This document shows positions 17,463 to 26,547 of a stretch of DNA of 64,000 nucleotides, one piece after another. A model generated the notes under the pieces. The model saw only the letters and a list, made by a program, of their open reading frames with translations. It had not been told where the DNA came from and searched no databases. Position 1 is the stretch's first letter; each line of letters begins with the position of its first letter. The translations under genes were made by a program, and so were the position numbers. The stretch comes from JAMZMI01 sp049115715 (GTDB lineage Bacteria; Bacteroidota; Bacteroidia; Cytophagales; Cyclobacteriaceae), in contig JAGDZQ010000025.1 of assembly GCA_049115715.1 (NCBI GenBank), positions 186,001 through 250,000 on the forward strand. Direction: 5' to 3'.

Positions 17463-18141
17463 AATATCTTATCAAACGCTCATATTGCCTCCTCCGTTTG
17501 CATTTGGCTATACGCTAGAGTTCGAAATAAAAGAAACTGAAATGGATGTGAGTTTTGAGTTGGAATACCTCAATAGGGACACGATTTCGGAAGAAGAAAT
17601 ACTAACTGAAGGTTTCACGACCAACGATGATTTCAAATGGTCTGGAAGCCTTGGAAAAGCTTGGTGTGATGAAATGGCTAATATCAAGGACATAGAGTTG
17701 AGCGATGTTGCAAATCATGAAAATGTTTGGATGCACTTCTCTATAAAAAGCGATAAGGAGGAAAAATCAGGACTTGTTCAAGATGTAGAGTTATGGGATT
17801 TCAGAATACAGGAGCTCATTCAGGCTATTTATGAGAAAGCCAAATACGAGTTTCCTCTGAAGGTAAAACTCATTGATTGCCTAGAGGGAAGAAATGAAAC
17901 CTATATTATATCGGGTCAATTTGAGACTTTGAGTGCTCGCATCAACAAGAATGAACTTTCTTGGAGAGAGATGCAAGAAATGATGTCATTGGTGTTTTCC
18001 TCCGAGATAATTGAAAGTGCTGAGAAAAAACCCAATGAAAAGGGGCTGTGGATTGATGCTGAATCTGATGGGAATTTCTACAAACTAGATCTTAAAGAAG
18101 CAGATCTTAAGACGATACGTTCTGTCCTAAGGCCGTCATAG
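17452..18141 (+). CDS. Hypothetical protein coupled to menE
   Basis: 229 residues, GTG start at 17452 inside the last codons of menE (11-base overlap), beginning MKIKISYQTLILPPPFAFG. Acidic, no signal peptide, no transmembrane segment. Predicted mostly beta in the first half (alternating FELEYLNRD, LEFEIKETE) and helical later. No catalytic motif is recognised. The overlap shows translational coupling with menE, so a link to menaquinone synthesis or its quality control is possible but not demonstrated. Confidence 0.7.
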   Translation: MKIKISYQTLILPPPFAFGYTLEFEIKETEMDVSFELEYLNRDTISEEEILTEGFTTNDDFKWSGSLGKAWCDEMANIKDIELSDVANHENVWMHFSIKSDKEEKSGLVQDVELWDFRIQELIQAIYEKAKYEFPLKVKLIDCLEGRNETYIISGQFETLSARINKNELSWREMQEMMSLVFSSEIIESAEKKPNEKGLWIDAESDGNFYKLDLKEADLKTIRSVLRPS

Positions 18142-18211
18142 GCTTTTTGCGAATGATATCAATATTTCCTAAATTCTAGATTAATAAACAAAACACTAAC
18201 CACAATTAATT

Positions 18212-18568
18212 ATGAACAATCTAGGATTTATTGGAAAGCTCCTCTATGCACTGCCAATGGCAATGTTTGGGTTCTTTCATTTTATGGGTGCCGAAGGCAT
18301 GAAAGGCATGGTGCCATCTTTCTTGCCAGGAGCTGTTTTTTGGGTATACTTAACAGGGGTTGCCTTAGTATTAGCTGCTGTTGCTATCATTATTGGAAAG
18401 AAAGCAAAACTTGCAACTACCCTACTTGGAGTGATGCTTTTATCATTTGCACTTTTACTTTGGTTATCAGGATTTATTGATCAAGCTCAACCTGATGCTA
18501 GTATGTTTTTGAAAGACACAGCCCTTGCCGGAGCTGCCTTCTTTATGAGCTCGCACTTAAAAAATTAG
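18212..18568 (+). CDS. DoxX-like small membrane protein
   Basis: 118 residues with four hydrophobic segments (about 5-25, 39-63, 66-90 and 99-115) and a DoxX-like N-terminus (FIGKLLYALPMAMFGFFHFM). DoxX-family proteins are inner-membrane proteins with roles suggested in redox or quinone-linked processes; the role here is unknown. Preceded by 70 bases of AT-rich DNA and followed at once by a strong terminator that lies inside the end of the convergent radical SAM gene. Confidence 0.75.
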   Translation: MNNLGFIGKLLYALPMAMFGFFHFMGAEGMKGMVPSFLPGAVFWVYLTGVALVLAAVAIIIGKKAKLATTLLGVMLLSFALLLWLSGFIDQAQPDASMFLKDTALAGAAFFMSSHLKN

Positions 18569-18572
18569 TCAT

Positions 18573-19616
18573 TTAGAATAAGCTATAATTGCCCCCTCTT
18601 CTGAAGGAAGACAAATCCAGAGGGGGCATTTTTCTATCTTGATAGTACTTATGCTTCATCTTATGAAACAACTCATTTATCATAATTGAGTACGTCCCTT
18701 TTCCTCTCATTCTCTGCCCCCATTTTGAGTCATTTAGTTTACCTCCATGCATCTCATTAATCTGATGTAAAACCTTATCAGCTCTATCAGGGTAAGCCTC
18801 TTCTATCCAATCCTTAAAGATCTCAGCAATCTGGCCATTTAACCTTACTACAGTATAATGTATGTTAAGCGCTCCCGCTTCAGCTGTTGCTCTTACTACA
18901 TCAGGAATATGATGATCGTTTAAACTAGGTATAATTGGAGCGTTCATGACAGCCACAGGAATGGACGCCTTAGAAAATTCTTCAATAATCTGCAATTTCT
19001 TCGCATAGCTAGCTGTCCGAGGTTCCAGCTTCAATCTTAACTTTTCGTCAATGGATGTAATAGAAAAACACACATGAATCAACGATAAAGAGGCTAACTC
19101 TTCGATTAGATCCATGTCTCGGGCAATTAAGCTGTTTTTGGTAAGGACACTCACGGGATGTCTGTATTTGAGTGCCACTTGTAGAATCTGACGTGTCAAC
19201 TTCATCTTCGCCTCCAAAGGCTGATAGCAGTCTGTATTTCCAGAAAGCATGATTGGCTGAACTTTCCAATTTTTTGATAGAATCCGTTCTTCAAACTTGT
19301 TGGCTACATCAGGCTTGGCTATAATCTTACTTTCAAAATCTAGCCCCGCGCTGAACCCCCAATACGTGTGCGAGTTTCTGGCGTAGCAATAGATGCATCC
19401 GTGCTCACAGCCCTGATATGGATTAATAGAGTATTCAAAACCAATATCTTCGCTGTTATTTCTGCTCAATACATTTTTGGGAGATTCGTAGAAAACTTGG
19501 ATTTGCCTTTTTGGAGTCTCATCGTAAACATCGATTCCTTCATCGTGTTCATAGGTTGATTTATTTTTTAAGAATGGGTTATTAGGATTGGTCTGTGCTC
19601 CTTTTCCTTTGATCAT
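18573..19616 (-). CDS. PA0069-type radical SAM protein
   Basis: 347 residues. The [4Fe-4S] motif is CEHGCIYC (Cys70, Cys74, Cys77), within NPYQGCEHGCIYCYARNSH, the hallmark of the PA0069 / SplB-like radical SAM group. Further conserved blocks are SGNTDCYQPLEAKMKLTRQIL and PVSVLTKNSLIARD. Cytoplasmic. The reaction is not known for this group; relation to spore photoproduct lyase is at fold level only. Its last codons double as the left arm of a rho-independent terminator for the convergent DoxX-like gene. Confidence 0.88.
   Translation of the reverse strand: MIKGKGAQTNPNNPFLKNKSTYEHDEGIDVYDETPKRQIQVFYESPKNVLSRNNSEDIGFEYSINPYQGCEHGCIYCYARNSHTYWGFSAGLDFESKIIAKPDVANKFEERILSKNWKVQPIMLSGNTDCYQPLEAKMKLTRQILQVALKYRHPVSVLTKNSLIARDMDLIEELASLSLIHVCFSITSIDEKLRLKLEPRTASYAKKLQIIEEFSKASIPVAVMNAPIIPSLNDHHIPDVVRATAEAGALNIHYTVVRLNGQIAEIFKDWIEEAYPDRADKVLHQINEMHGGKLNDSKWGQRMRGKGTYSIMINELFHKMKHKYYQDRKMPPLDLSSFRRGGNYSLF
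18590..18633 (+). terminator. Strong terminator embedded in the 3' end of the convergent gene
   Basis: TGCCCCCTCT (18590-18599) and AGAGGGGGCA (18619-18628) form a perfect 10-bp stem with a 19-base loop, followed by five T on the plus strand. It ends the DoxX-like transcript 22 bases after its stop codon. The stem is wholly inside the radical SAM coding sequence, where it encodes the Pro-Pro to Arg-Gly-Gly tail. Confidence 0.8.
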
Positions 19617-19659
19617 TATTAAAATTAACTAATAATATTAGCAATACTAATTTTATTAG

Positions 19660-20208
19660 TTAATTAATCTTAGATGTTTTTCTGAGAAGAAAAGCAGAAC
19701 ATATTCCTACAATAGCCCCCATCAAATGTGACTCCCAGCTTACGGCTGGGTTATAGGGAAATATGCCATAAACGAGCCCACCATAAAAGACTATAATCAC
19801 GGTCGATATTAGTATAGAGGACATATCTCTTCTAAAGATACCAAAGGAAATGAGGAAGAAAGCTATGCCATACACCATACCACTTGCTCCTATATGATAG
19901 GAGTCTCTCCCAAAAAACCACACCAGAACGTTGGTGAAAAAAAAGCATTGAATAAAAACCTGAGTGGCTATTCTGTTATAGAAATAGTATATAGTTGTTC
20001 CCAAGAAAAGCAATGGAAATGTATTGGACATTAGATGAGTGAAACTACCGTGTACCAAAGGTGCCGTAAACACTCCAATGAGTCCATTTATTGTTCTGGG
20101 TCTAACTCCTAGAAATCCAAAATCCAAAAAGAGTAAACTTTCTAATCCAAAACTAATCCACATGACAAGCACCAAACGCAGTGGAGGCAAAAGGCTTGAT
20201 TTATTCAA
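19660..20208 (-). CDS. Rhomboid-family intramembrane serine protease, TTG start
   Basis: 182 residues with about six hydrophobic segments. Catalytic Ser109 lies in HIGASGMVYG and catalytic His161 in SWESHLMGAIVG; the HGSFTHLMSN motif (residues 53-62, His58 and Asn62) supplies the oxyanion-side residues. These proteases cut membrane proteins inside the bilayer. TTG at 20208 is preferred: the internal ATG (residue 16) would remove part of the first membrane helix (LRLVLVMWISFGLESLL). Substrate unknown. Confidence 0.85.
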   Translation of the reverse strand: MNKSSLLPPLRLVLVMWISFGLESLLFLDFGFLGVRPRTINGLIGVFTAPLVHGSFTHLMSNTFPLLFLGTTIYYFYNRIATQVFIQCFFFTNVLVWFFGRDSYHIGASGMVYGIAFFLISFGIFRRDMSSILISTVIIVFYGGLVYGIFPYNPAVSWESHLMGAIVGICSAFLLRKTSKIN

Positions 20209-20231
20209 TATTGCTATGGTTATAAAACAGA

Positions 20232-20255
20232 AAAAGCCACCCTAGGGTAGCTTTT
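20232..20255 (-). terminator. Bidirectional-looking terminator
   Basis: AAAAGC and ACCC (20232-20242) pair with GGGT and GCTTTT (20245-20255) with one C-A mismatch. Read on the minus strand it ends in a T tract and lies just past the stop of the TerB-like gene. Confidence 0.7.
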
Positions 20256-20273
20256 AATATGATTTAATTCTTA

Positions 20274-20741
20274 TTAGTTACTCGGGTTTTTGATCATTCC
20301 GAGTTCAACCAGCTTTGATTCTTCATAGGATACTGATAGGTATCCTAAGACGCCTCCAGATGCCTCTGCAATCTTCTTAGCAAGATCCTTCAAGCTTGAG
20401 TAGAGTGCAATGCTGAAATTTTTGTCAATCTTCGGGAAAATGAAATTGAGTTTTCTTAATTCTGTAGTGATGACAGGATTCCTAGATTCAGCATCGTCTG
20501 GTAGTTCTTCTATCAATTCATTGAAATGCTTTTCAAAATCATTCCCAACCAGCTTGTAATACTCTACAAGTCGCTCTCTTGCTCTGAGTTGTTTACTCTT
20601 CGATAGCTCAATCGCCTCTTGTCTCTCACTTTTGTCTATATTCCCATCTGCACCGGCAATCAAAATAGCCACATATACAGGTGATTTCAATAGCACACTT
20701 ATCTCATCTTCTCTAAGATCTTTGAATTCTTCTATCATCAT
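20274..20741 (-). CDS. TerB-like helical protein
   Basis: 155 residues, all-helical. The segment ILIAGADGNIDKSERQEAIEL (about 27-47) is the TerB/DjlA-like acidic helix pair that in tellurite-resistance proteins binds metal through Asp/Glu. The rest (KIDKNFSIALYSSLKDLAKKIAEAS) resembles the C-terminal half of the same fold. No signal peptide. Start ambiguous between two adjacent ATG codons. No other ter genes are in the window, so tellurite resistance should not be assumed. Confidence 0.7.
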   Translation of the reverse strand: MMIEEFKDLREDEISVLLKSPVYVAILIAGADGNIDKSERQEAIELSKSKQLRARERLVEYYKLVGNDFEKHFNELIEELPDDAESRNPVITTELRKLNFIFPKIDKNFSIALYSSLKDLAKKIAEASGGVLGYLSVSYEESKLVELGMIKNPSN

Positions 20742-20801
20742 ATTACATATTACAAACTTGCTCGAAAATAATAAAATTTAGACGGATGCATTAGCAAATG
20801 A

Positions 20802-21818
20802 CTAATCAATTTTTCCATTTAGGATGAACTTGGCTGTAAGAGGAAAATGATCAGAAATTTTCCCTGCTTCCTGCACCACTCTCGCATCCACACAGGTAAT
20901 ATAGTTTTCATTGTAAAGGATATAATCGATCATCACTTCTGGATCTCCAGTACTATAGGTCCAGAAATCTACAGGGCTCTCCATGTAGTCTTTATGGCAA
21001 ATGGAAGATCTTATGTTCTTGGCTGACATGATGATTTCCATAGCCAAATTATTATCATCAAGATATTCTGCATTGCTGTTGAAATCACCCATGAGAATAA
21101 CGGGCATTTCGGAGGCATACTTTTCAAACAAAGATTTAACAACGTTGGCCTGTTGCACTCTAGCGTCTTCTTCAAAGGCCTCAAGGTGTAGGTTCATTAC
21201 TTTGATGACTGCATCACCAAATTGTAAGTCAACTACTTGCACCAGACGATCAATGTAAAAGGAGTTATAGAAAAGCCCCTTACTCTCAGGCTTATCTAAA
21301 GTGATGGTTTCTGAGTCGAGCACTTTATAATTTGAAAAAATAGATTGACCAGAAATTATTCTTCCAAAATGTTGTGATGGAGGCCAATACGGAAATGGTA
21401 GATAGGCCTTATCCCAGTTTACAGATTCGTAAACTTCCGCATACCCAAGTGCTTGAGCTATTTCTTTAGATTGGTTGATATTCATAGACCTTTTTGCCAT
21501 ATAGTCTATTTCCTGTAAACCGATTATATCTGATTTCAGATTCTTAAAAAGATCAATCGTATTAGATAAATTATTCTCAAAAAGACTTGAAGATCTTTCT
21601 AAAGGCAAATTATTGGTCATACCGGAAAGATATCCTATATTGAAAGTTGTAACACTTAGTGTGTCTATTGGATTTGTATAATCAAATCCCAACCTATAGA
21701 GTCTGAAGTAATCTTCCTTTTTCTCTAAATTTGGTTTTTGGGCATAAAATAAAAACAGGATAAACCCTACTGTGAGTATTGCAAGAATTGCTAATATTAT
21801 TATAAGTGGGTTCTTCAT
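20802..21818 (-). CDS. Endonuclease/exonuclease/phosphatase (EEP) family hydrolase, membrane-anchored
   Basis: 338 residues. One N-terminal hydrophobic segment (about 4-26) is followed by an EEP domain: LQEID (metal-binding Glu), LMGDFNSNAEYLDD (Asp/Asn pair) and ISDHFPLTAKF (catalytic Asp-His). The fold covers Mg-dependent nucleases, sphingomyelinases and inositol phosphatases. The N-terminal anchor places the domain outside the cytoplasm, making an extracytoplasmic nuclease or phosphatase most likely. Specific substrate unknown. Confidence 0.85.
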   Translation of the reverse strand: MKNPLIIILAILAILTVGFILFLFYAQKPNLEKKEDYFRLYRLGFDYTNPIDTLSVTTFNIGYLSGMTNNLPLERSSSLFENNLSNTIDLFKNLKSDIIGLQEIDYMAKRSMNINQSKEIAQALGYAEVYESVNWDKAYLPFPYWPPSQHFGRIISGQSIFSNYKVLDSETITLDKPESKGLFYNSFYIDRLVQVVDLQFGDAVIKVMNLHLEAFEEDARVQQANVVKSLFEKYASEMPVILMGDFNSNAEYLDDNNLAMEIIMSAKNIRSSICHKDYMESPVDFWTYSTGDPEVMIDYILYNENYITCVDARVVQEAGKISDHFPLTAKFILNGKID

Positions 21819-21869
21819 GTTAATTTGAGGTGAAATTTAATCTTATATTCTAATTACTAGTTCAATTGT

Positions 21870-22181
21870 ATGGATTTTTCATTTTTAGTTTCAATCAGTG
21901 ACGGTGACCAGGATTTCATCAAAGAGTTTATTGCAATTTTTGAATCCACGACACTCAAGCAAATAGAAAAAATGTCTGAAGACTTCAAAAACGGTGATTT
22001 TGATTCTCTTAAGAAAACAGCTCATCAGGTTAAACCAACTTCCGAGATGCTTAGTTTTAAGACTCACGATTTGGTCATCAAAATAAATAAAGAACCTGAT
22101 ACTACTACTGCTCAACAAATTGAAGAAATTTTAAGTGAAGCAAATGAAGTGCTGGTTGAGTTAAAGCAAGAGTTTTCATAG
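21870..22181 (+). CDS. Histidine phosphotransfer (Hpt) domain protein
   Basis: 103 residues, a stand-alone Hpt domain. The phospho-acceptor is His52 in KKTAHQVKPTSEMLSF; Bacteroidota Hpt proteins often have KP after the acceptor where proteobacterial ones have KG. Such proteins relay phosphate between hybrid histidine kinases and response regulators. No kinase or regulator is encoded nearby, so the partners are elsewhere. The gene lies alone between two leftward units. Confidence 0.8.
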   Translation: MDFSFLVSISDGDQDFIKEFIAIFESTTLKQIEKMSEDFKNGDFDSLKKTAHQVKPTSEMLSFKTHDLVIKINKEPDTTTAQQIEEILSEANEVLVELKQEFS

Positions 22182-22200
22182 CTATTGTCTTTAGCCATCC

Positions 22201-22836
22201 TTACAAAGTTTCTTTCTCTCCCAAAATTGCTGGCGACTTTGCCCAAACATATAGATCAAGAACTGCAACAAACCTTGCCAATACTTCTCTAACAGCCAAG
22301 CTTACAGGAAGCACCTCCTTATTGTCAGCGGAATAAGCAATTACATCTAAATCGAAGTAGTTGGCAATAAATAATGATCTATAGCAATGAAAATCTTGCG
22401 TAATGATTGTGAATTTCTTTTGACCGAAAATAGAGTCTGCTCTTACTATAGAATCTAGAGTTCTCAGACCCGCAAAATCAAGTGTGATCGCTCCTTTGGG
22501 AACGTCCAATTCGACCAAAGCTTCGTACATATCTCTCGGCTCATTGTAGTGTATGGTTCTATTGTCGCCACTGACGATGATATGCCTGATCTTGTTTGCA
22601 TGGTAAAGATCCGCGGCGGCTCTTATTCTCTCGTGAAAATATTTATTGAGTCCGTGCTTAGTGCGCTTACTAGTCCCGAGTATCAGGGCGACTTTATTCT
22701 CAGGCAAAAACTGATTGTCGTAATAAACTTGATCCTCCGTAGATGCAATTACCCAGAAATTTAACCCTGCAATCAAGGAGACCATGATTACGCCCAATAC
22801 AAACAGATACTTAATGGCCTTCCAAATAAATTTCAT
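22201..22836 (-). CDS. SanA/YdcF-like DUF218 membrane protein
   Basis: 211 residues with an N-terminal transmembrane segment (about 8-32) and a DUF218 domain: LILGTSKR, YHANKIRHIIVSGDN, EPRDMYEALVELDVP and IITQDFHCYRSLFIANYF. E. coli SanA and ElyC belong here and influence envelope integrity; the reaction is not established. 16 bases downstream of parC, so probably the last gene of the topoisomerase operon. Confidence 0.82.
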   Translation of the reverse strand: MKFIWKAIKYLFVLGVIMVSLIAGLNFWVIASTEDQVYYDNQFLPENKVALILGTSKRTKHGLNKYFHERIRAAADLYHANKIRHIIVSGDNRTIHYNEPRDMYEALVELDVPKGAITLDFAGLRTLDSIVRADSIFGQKKFTIITQDFHCYRSLFIANYFDLDVIAYSADNKEVLPVSLAVREVLARFVAVLDLYVWAKSPAILGEKETL

Positions 22837-22852
22837 TGTTTAGGCTATTTGA

Positions 22853-25543
22853 CTAGCCTTCGTCTTTCGGGCTATCGCCAAAAAGTCCCAACTGATTCTC
22901 TTCTTTCTCAACTTCATTCTTAACAGCACTTTTAAGAGATTCGAGATCTACTTTAAGCTCTTCTTTTTTCGACTCTTCTTTCACAACAGTTGGCTCTGCT
23001 TCCTTCTGTCGTTCATCCGCCTTTGCAGGCTCTGGAGCTGCTTCCACAACTTCCTCTTCTTCTGGCTTATCTATCAAGTCAACTGATTGTATGGTCTGAA
23101 TTGGAAATTTGTTTCCCATCGCCTTCCAGCCTTTAACATCAATAAGGTCTTCCAAATTGTATTCTTTAGTCTCTTTTTTGCGTCCTTCCTTGTAAACGAC
23201 ATTTACACTAGCACCAGCGTCATTATTTGCAAAAAGAAGCTTAGACCCTTTTGATTCGCCTACAAAGAGAAATCGTTTGTTAGGACTAGTCGTTTCTATA
23301 AGGAAACGCTTCAGATAGAATATTTTCCCTTCTGCATCATAATGAATAGCATTAATTGGTTGATCTGCTTTGAACTTACTTATTGATACTATCTGATTAG
23401 GGTCATATCGATTTGTTATTTCGAAAGAAGTAAGCTCATACGATCCATCTTTATAGAGTACTACAATCTGATCTTCGGCTTGGAAATTACCTAGTTTAAC
23501 TCCTCGCTGATCCGTATTTAATCTACCTACTATGGCGTCATACCAAATATCCAAACCGCCTAGCGTAGAGACTCCCGCAGATTTAAACTGAACTTTTCTT
23601 ACTGCATATTTGGTAAGGATATTACCTCCTGCTCCTCTTCCCTTAATCTCAATATCTGCAAAATCAAAATCGAATACTTTCTTGCGTGCCTTACTTGCCG
23701 GGGTTAATGAAACAGTGAGTATTTCTGCTTCTCCATTCGGGTTTGCCGAGAAATACATCAGTTTTGATCCCTTGGCTCCTTTCGTAGTATCATACTCTCG
23801 ATCTCTTGTAACAGAAAGCACCTGAAAGCGCTTTATCATCGTTCTTCCAGTTTTACCATCCAGGTAGACAAGGTTATACACCATGCGCTCATCTCCCTTT
23901 TTAAAGACGCCCACATGGATGATATTTTTTCCCACGAATACTTTGTCCTGTATTCGGGTCACTTGAAATATCCCGTCTTTTCTGAAAACGATGATATCGT
24001 CAATGTCGGAGCAATCAGAGACAAACTCCTCTTTTTTGATTCCATAACCAATGAAACCGTCCGCTCTGTTGACATACAGCTTGGCATTATTAGCAGCAAC
24101 TACAGTAGCCTTAATCGTATCGAAGTTGGCAATCTCAGTTTTACGCTCCCTTCCCTTTCCGTACTTGTCAAGCAAGTTTTGATAATAGGCAATAGCATAT
24201 TCCGTGAGATTGGCAAGATGGTGCTCTGTTTCTTTGAGCTCTTCTTCAAGTTTTCGCATCAACTCGTCCGCCTTGAAAGTATCAAATTTTGATATTCTCT
24301 TGATCTTGATCTCGGTGAGTCTGACGATATCTTCCTCTACTATCTCTCTATAGAATTGATCCTTGAATGGGTCTAAGCCTTTGTCAATCGTCTCGATAAC
24401 TGCCCCCCACGTTTCGCACTCTTCTATGTCTCGATATATTCGGTTTTCGATAAAGATTTTTTCCAATGAAGAGAAAAGGATCTTCTCTTTCAGCTCGTTT
24501 CTCCTTATCTCTAATTCCTGTTTCAGCAAATCAATGGTCTGATCTACTGATTGTTTCAAGATTTCGTCAACACCAAGAAACTTGGGTTTATCATCGTGAA
24601 TAATACAGGCGTTTGGAGAGATTGATACTTCGCAATCTGTAAATGCGAAAAGTGCATCAATCGTAATATCAGGAGAGGTTCCTGGAGCGAGCTTAACAAG
24701 TATTTCAATATCCTTAGCTGTATTGTCAACTACTTGTTTAATCTTGATTTTACCCTTATCGTTTGCCTTGATAATAGAATCGATCAAGGATGTAGTAGTA
24801 GTACTAAATGGAATGTCTTTGATGACCAACGTCTTAGAATCAAGCTCCTCAATAGAGGCTCTTACCCTAATCTTACCCCCTCGTTTTCCATTGTTGTAAT
24901 CGCTGACATCTACTTTCCCTCCCGTTTGAAAATCCGGAAACAATTGCACTTTCTTTCCTTTCAGCGTATTGATCGCGGCTTCTATTAGCTCTACAAAGTT
25001 GTGAGGAAGGATCTTAGTAGAAAGCCCCACTGCGATTCCTTCCACTCCCTGAGCTAGTAGCAAAGGAAACTTTACAGGAAAAGTGATAGGCTCCCTCTTT
25101 CTTCCATCATAAGAAAGCTGCCATTCGGTAGTCTGAGGGTTGAATATGACCTCAAGAGCAAATTTCGAAAGTCTTGCCTCAATATATCTGGGTGCTGCTG
25201 CACCATCACCGGTGCGAACATCTCCCCAGTTTCCCTGCATATCGATAAGCAGGTCCTTTTGTCCCATATTGACAATCGCATCTCCGATTGAAGCATCTCC
25301 ATGGGGATGAAATTGCATGGCACTACCGATGATATTTGCCACCTTATTGTATCTACCATCGTCCATTTCCTTCATTGCATGAAGGATACGACGTTGTACA
25401 GGTTTTAATCCATCTTCTATGGCAGGGACTGCTCTTTCTAATATTACGTAGGATGCATAGTCGAGAAACCAGTTTTCATACATCCCGGAGACTGGGAGTA
25501 CTTCTTGCAGGCTATCATCTTCATTTATCAACTCTTCACTCAT
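22853..25543 (-). CDS. parC: DNA topoisomerase IV subunit A
   Basis: 896 residues. Catalytic Tyr120 is in AAPRYIEARLSKF; the winged-helix region (QRRILHAMKEMDDGRYNKVANI to HPHGDASIGDAIVNM) covers the quinolone-resistance region. A C-terminal beta-pinwheel (about 500-780) lacks an obvious gyrA box, which favours ParC over GyrA. The final 80 or so residues form an acidic Glu/Lys-rich tail. With ParE it decatenates replicated chromosomes. The partner gene parE is upstream in the same operon, separated by two secreted-enzyme genes. Confidence 0.93.
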   Translation of the reverse strand: MSEELINEDDSLQEVLPVSGMYENWFLDYASYVILERAVPAIEDGLKPVQRRILHAMKEMDDGRYNKVANIIGSAMQFHPHGDASIGDAIVNMGQKDLLIDMQGNWGDVRTGDGAAAPRYIEARLSKFALEVIFNPQTTEWQLSYDGRKREPITFPVKFPLLLAQGVEGIAVGLSTKILPHNFVELIEAAINTLKGKKVQLFPDFQTGGKVDVSDYNNGKRGGKIRVRASIEELDSKTLVIKDIPFSTTTTSLIDSIIKANDKGKIKIKQVVDNTAKDIEILVKLAPGTSPDITIDALFAFTDCEVSISPNACIIHDDKPKFLGVDEILKQSVDQTIDLLKQELEIRRNELKEKILFSSLEKIFIENRIYRDIEECETWGAVIETIDKGLDPFKDQFYREIVEEDIVRLTEIKIKRISKFDTFKADELMRKLEEELKETEHHLANLTEYAIAYYQNLLDKYGKGRERKTEIANFDTIKATVVAANNAKLYVNRADGFIGYGIKKEEFVSDCSDIDDIIVFRKDGIFQVTRIQDKVFVGKNIIHVGVFKKGDERMVYNLVYLDGKTGRTMIKRFQVLSVTRDREYDTTKGAKGSKLMYFSANPNGEAEILTVSLTPASKARKKVFDFDFADIEIKGRGAGGNILTKYAVRKVQFKSAGVSTLGGLDIWYDAIVGRLNTDQRGVKLGNFQAEDQIVVLYKDGSYELTSFEITNRYDPNQIVSISKFKADQPINAIHYDAEGKIFYLKRFLIETTSPNKRFLFVGESKGSKLLFANNDAGASVNVVYKEGRKKETKEYNLEDLIDVKGWKAMGNKFPIQTIQSVDLIDKPEEEEVVEAAPEPAKADERQKEAEPTVVKEESKKEELKVDLESLKSAVKNEVEKEENQLGLFGDSPKDEG

Positions 25544-25560
25544 TAATTAGGCAGGGAAAA

Positions 25561-26547
25561 TTATTGTTTTAATATTCTTTTTAATTCTTTTTCGTCTACA
25601 GTCAAAACACCATTTTCAATAAGTCTTGGTGTAAGGTCTTTCCAGTTTGGGTCTTTGGAGAAGACAAACTTAAACATAGGCAAAGCTTCATCAAGCTGAT
25701 CTGTGTTGGCCAAATTGATTGCGTGCCAGTATTTCATTTCAAGATTGTCAGGAAACATTTCTTCGGCAGCACTGTATAGCATACTCGCTTTTTCAAAGTC
25801 TCCATCTTCAAGAGCCACATCTCCATCATTCATATATTCATATGCCTGATGTACTTTCAATAACCTTCTCAGTTCGACTAATGGTTCTGCATGATCATCT
25901 ACTCTAAGATCTACTTTCGTATCTTTCCATATTTTACCAGTTGATTCTCCTGAAACAACCAGAATAGCAGCTGACTGCTTCCCTCTTATATCTCCTCCGG
26001 ATGCTTCGGCTGCTTCCAATGCAATCAACATTTTTTCAGCCAATGAGCCCTTAGCGTTTTCGAAAGCAACTGACATGGCTGGCCATACTTTGTCGTTTTT
26101 CATCATATTCGCCTGAACAGCATAGTTCTCACCTACAATACCTCCAGCCGATTTAATGTTTTTAGCTCCGGTATGATTTGCTGAATTTCCACTCGCATCA
26201 ATAATCCCAACTTGTCTAAAATCCCTACCATCATCTGCCAGGAGCATGGCTGCTAGTGCTTTCTCGGCGCTTAACCCTGATTTCATTAAGGCTAGTCCCT
26301 GTGGGCCAAAAGCAGGGTTGGAAAAAGACTGTGTTGCCACCGCTCCTACTCCTGGTTCTGCCCATGTCACCACTGTACCTACGGAAAACCAATGTGACTG
26401 AACTGCAACTCCAATATCTCCCGTTTCAGGATCATAGGCCACAATTGAATAGGTGTGAACCAATGGGTTCTCTCGATCATATTGGGCAATACCTTTTCCA
26501 TAAAGGAAAAACAGAAGTGCGAAGCAAATTGATTTACTTATTCTCAT
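25561..26547 (-). CDS. Secreted DUF1028 protein with C-terminal TPR-like region
   Basis: 328 residues from ATG 26547 (MRISKSICFALLFFLYGKGIAQ is the signal peptide). The DUF1028 domain (about 27-225: SIVAYDPETGDIGVAVQSH, GVGAVATQSFSNPAFGP) has an Ntn-hydrolase-like look, and a helical TPR-like region follows (about 240-325). A frame starting at TTG 26553 is two codons longer but ATG is preferred. It overlaps the preceding hydrolase gene by 14 bases and ends 17 bases before parC. Biochemical role unknown. Confidence 0.82.
   Translation of the reverse strand: MRISKSICFALLFFLYGKGIAQYDRENPLVHTYSIVAYDPETGDIGVAVQSHWFSVGTVVTWAEPGVGAVATQSFSNPAFGPQGLALMKSGLSAEKALAAMLLADDGRDFRQVGIIDASGNSANHTGAKNIKSAGGIVGENYAVQANMMKNDKVWPAMSVAFENAKGSLAEKMLIALEAAEASGGDIRGKQSAAILVVSGESTGKIWKDTKVDLRVDDHAEPLVELRRLLKVHQAYEYMNDGDVALEDGDFEKASMLYSAAEEMFPDNLEMKYWHAINLANTDQLDEALPMFKFVFSKDPNWKDLTPRLIENGVLTVDEKELKRILKQ

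Noticed and set aside
20274..20741. Tellurite resistance gene
   Set aside because: TerB-like domains are widespread and no other ter genes are present, so the phenotype cannot be inferred.
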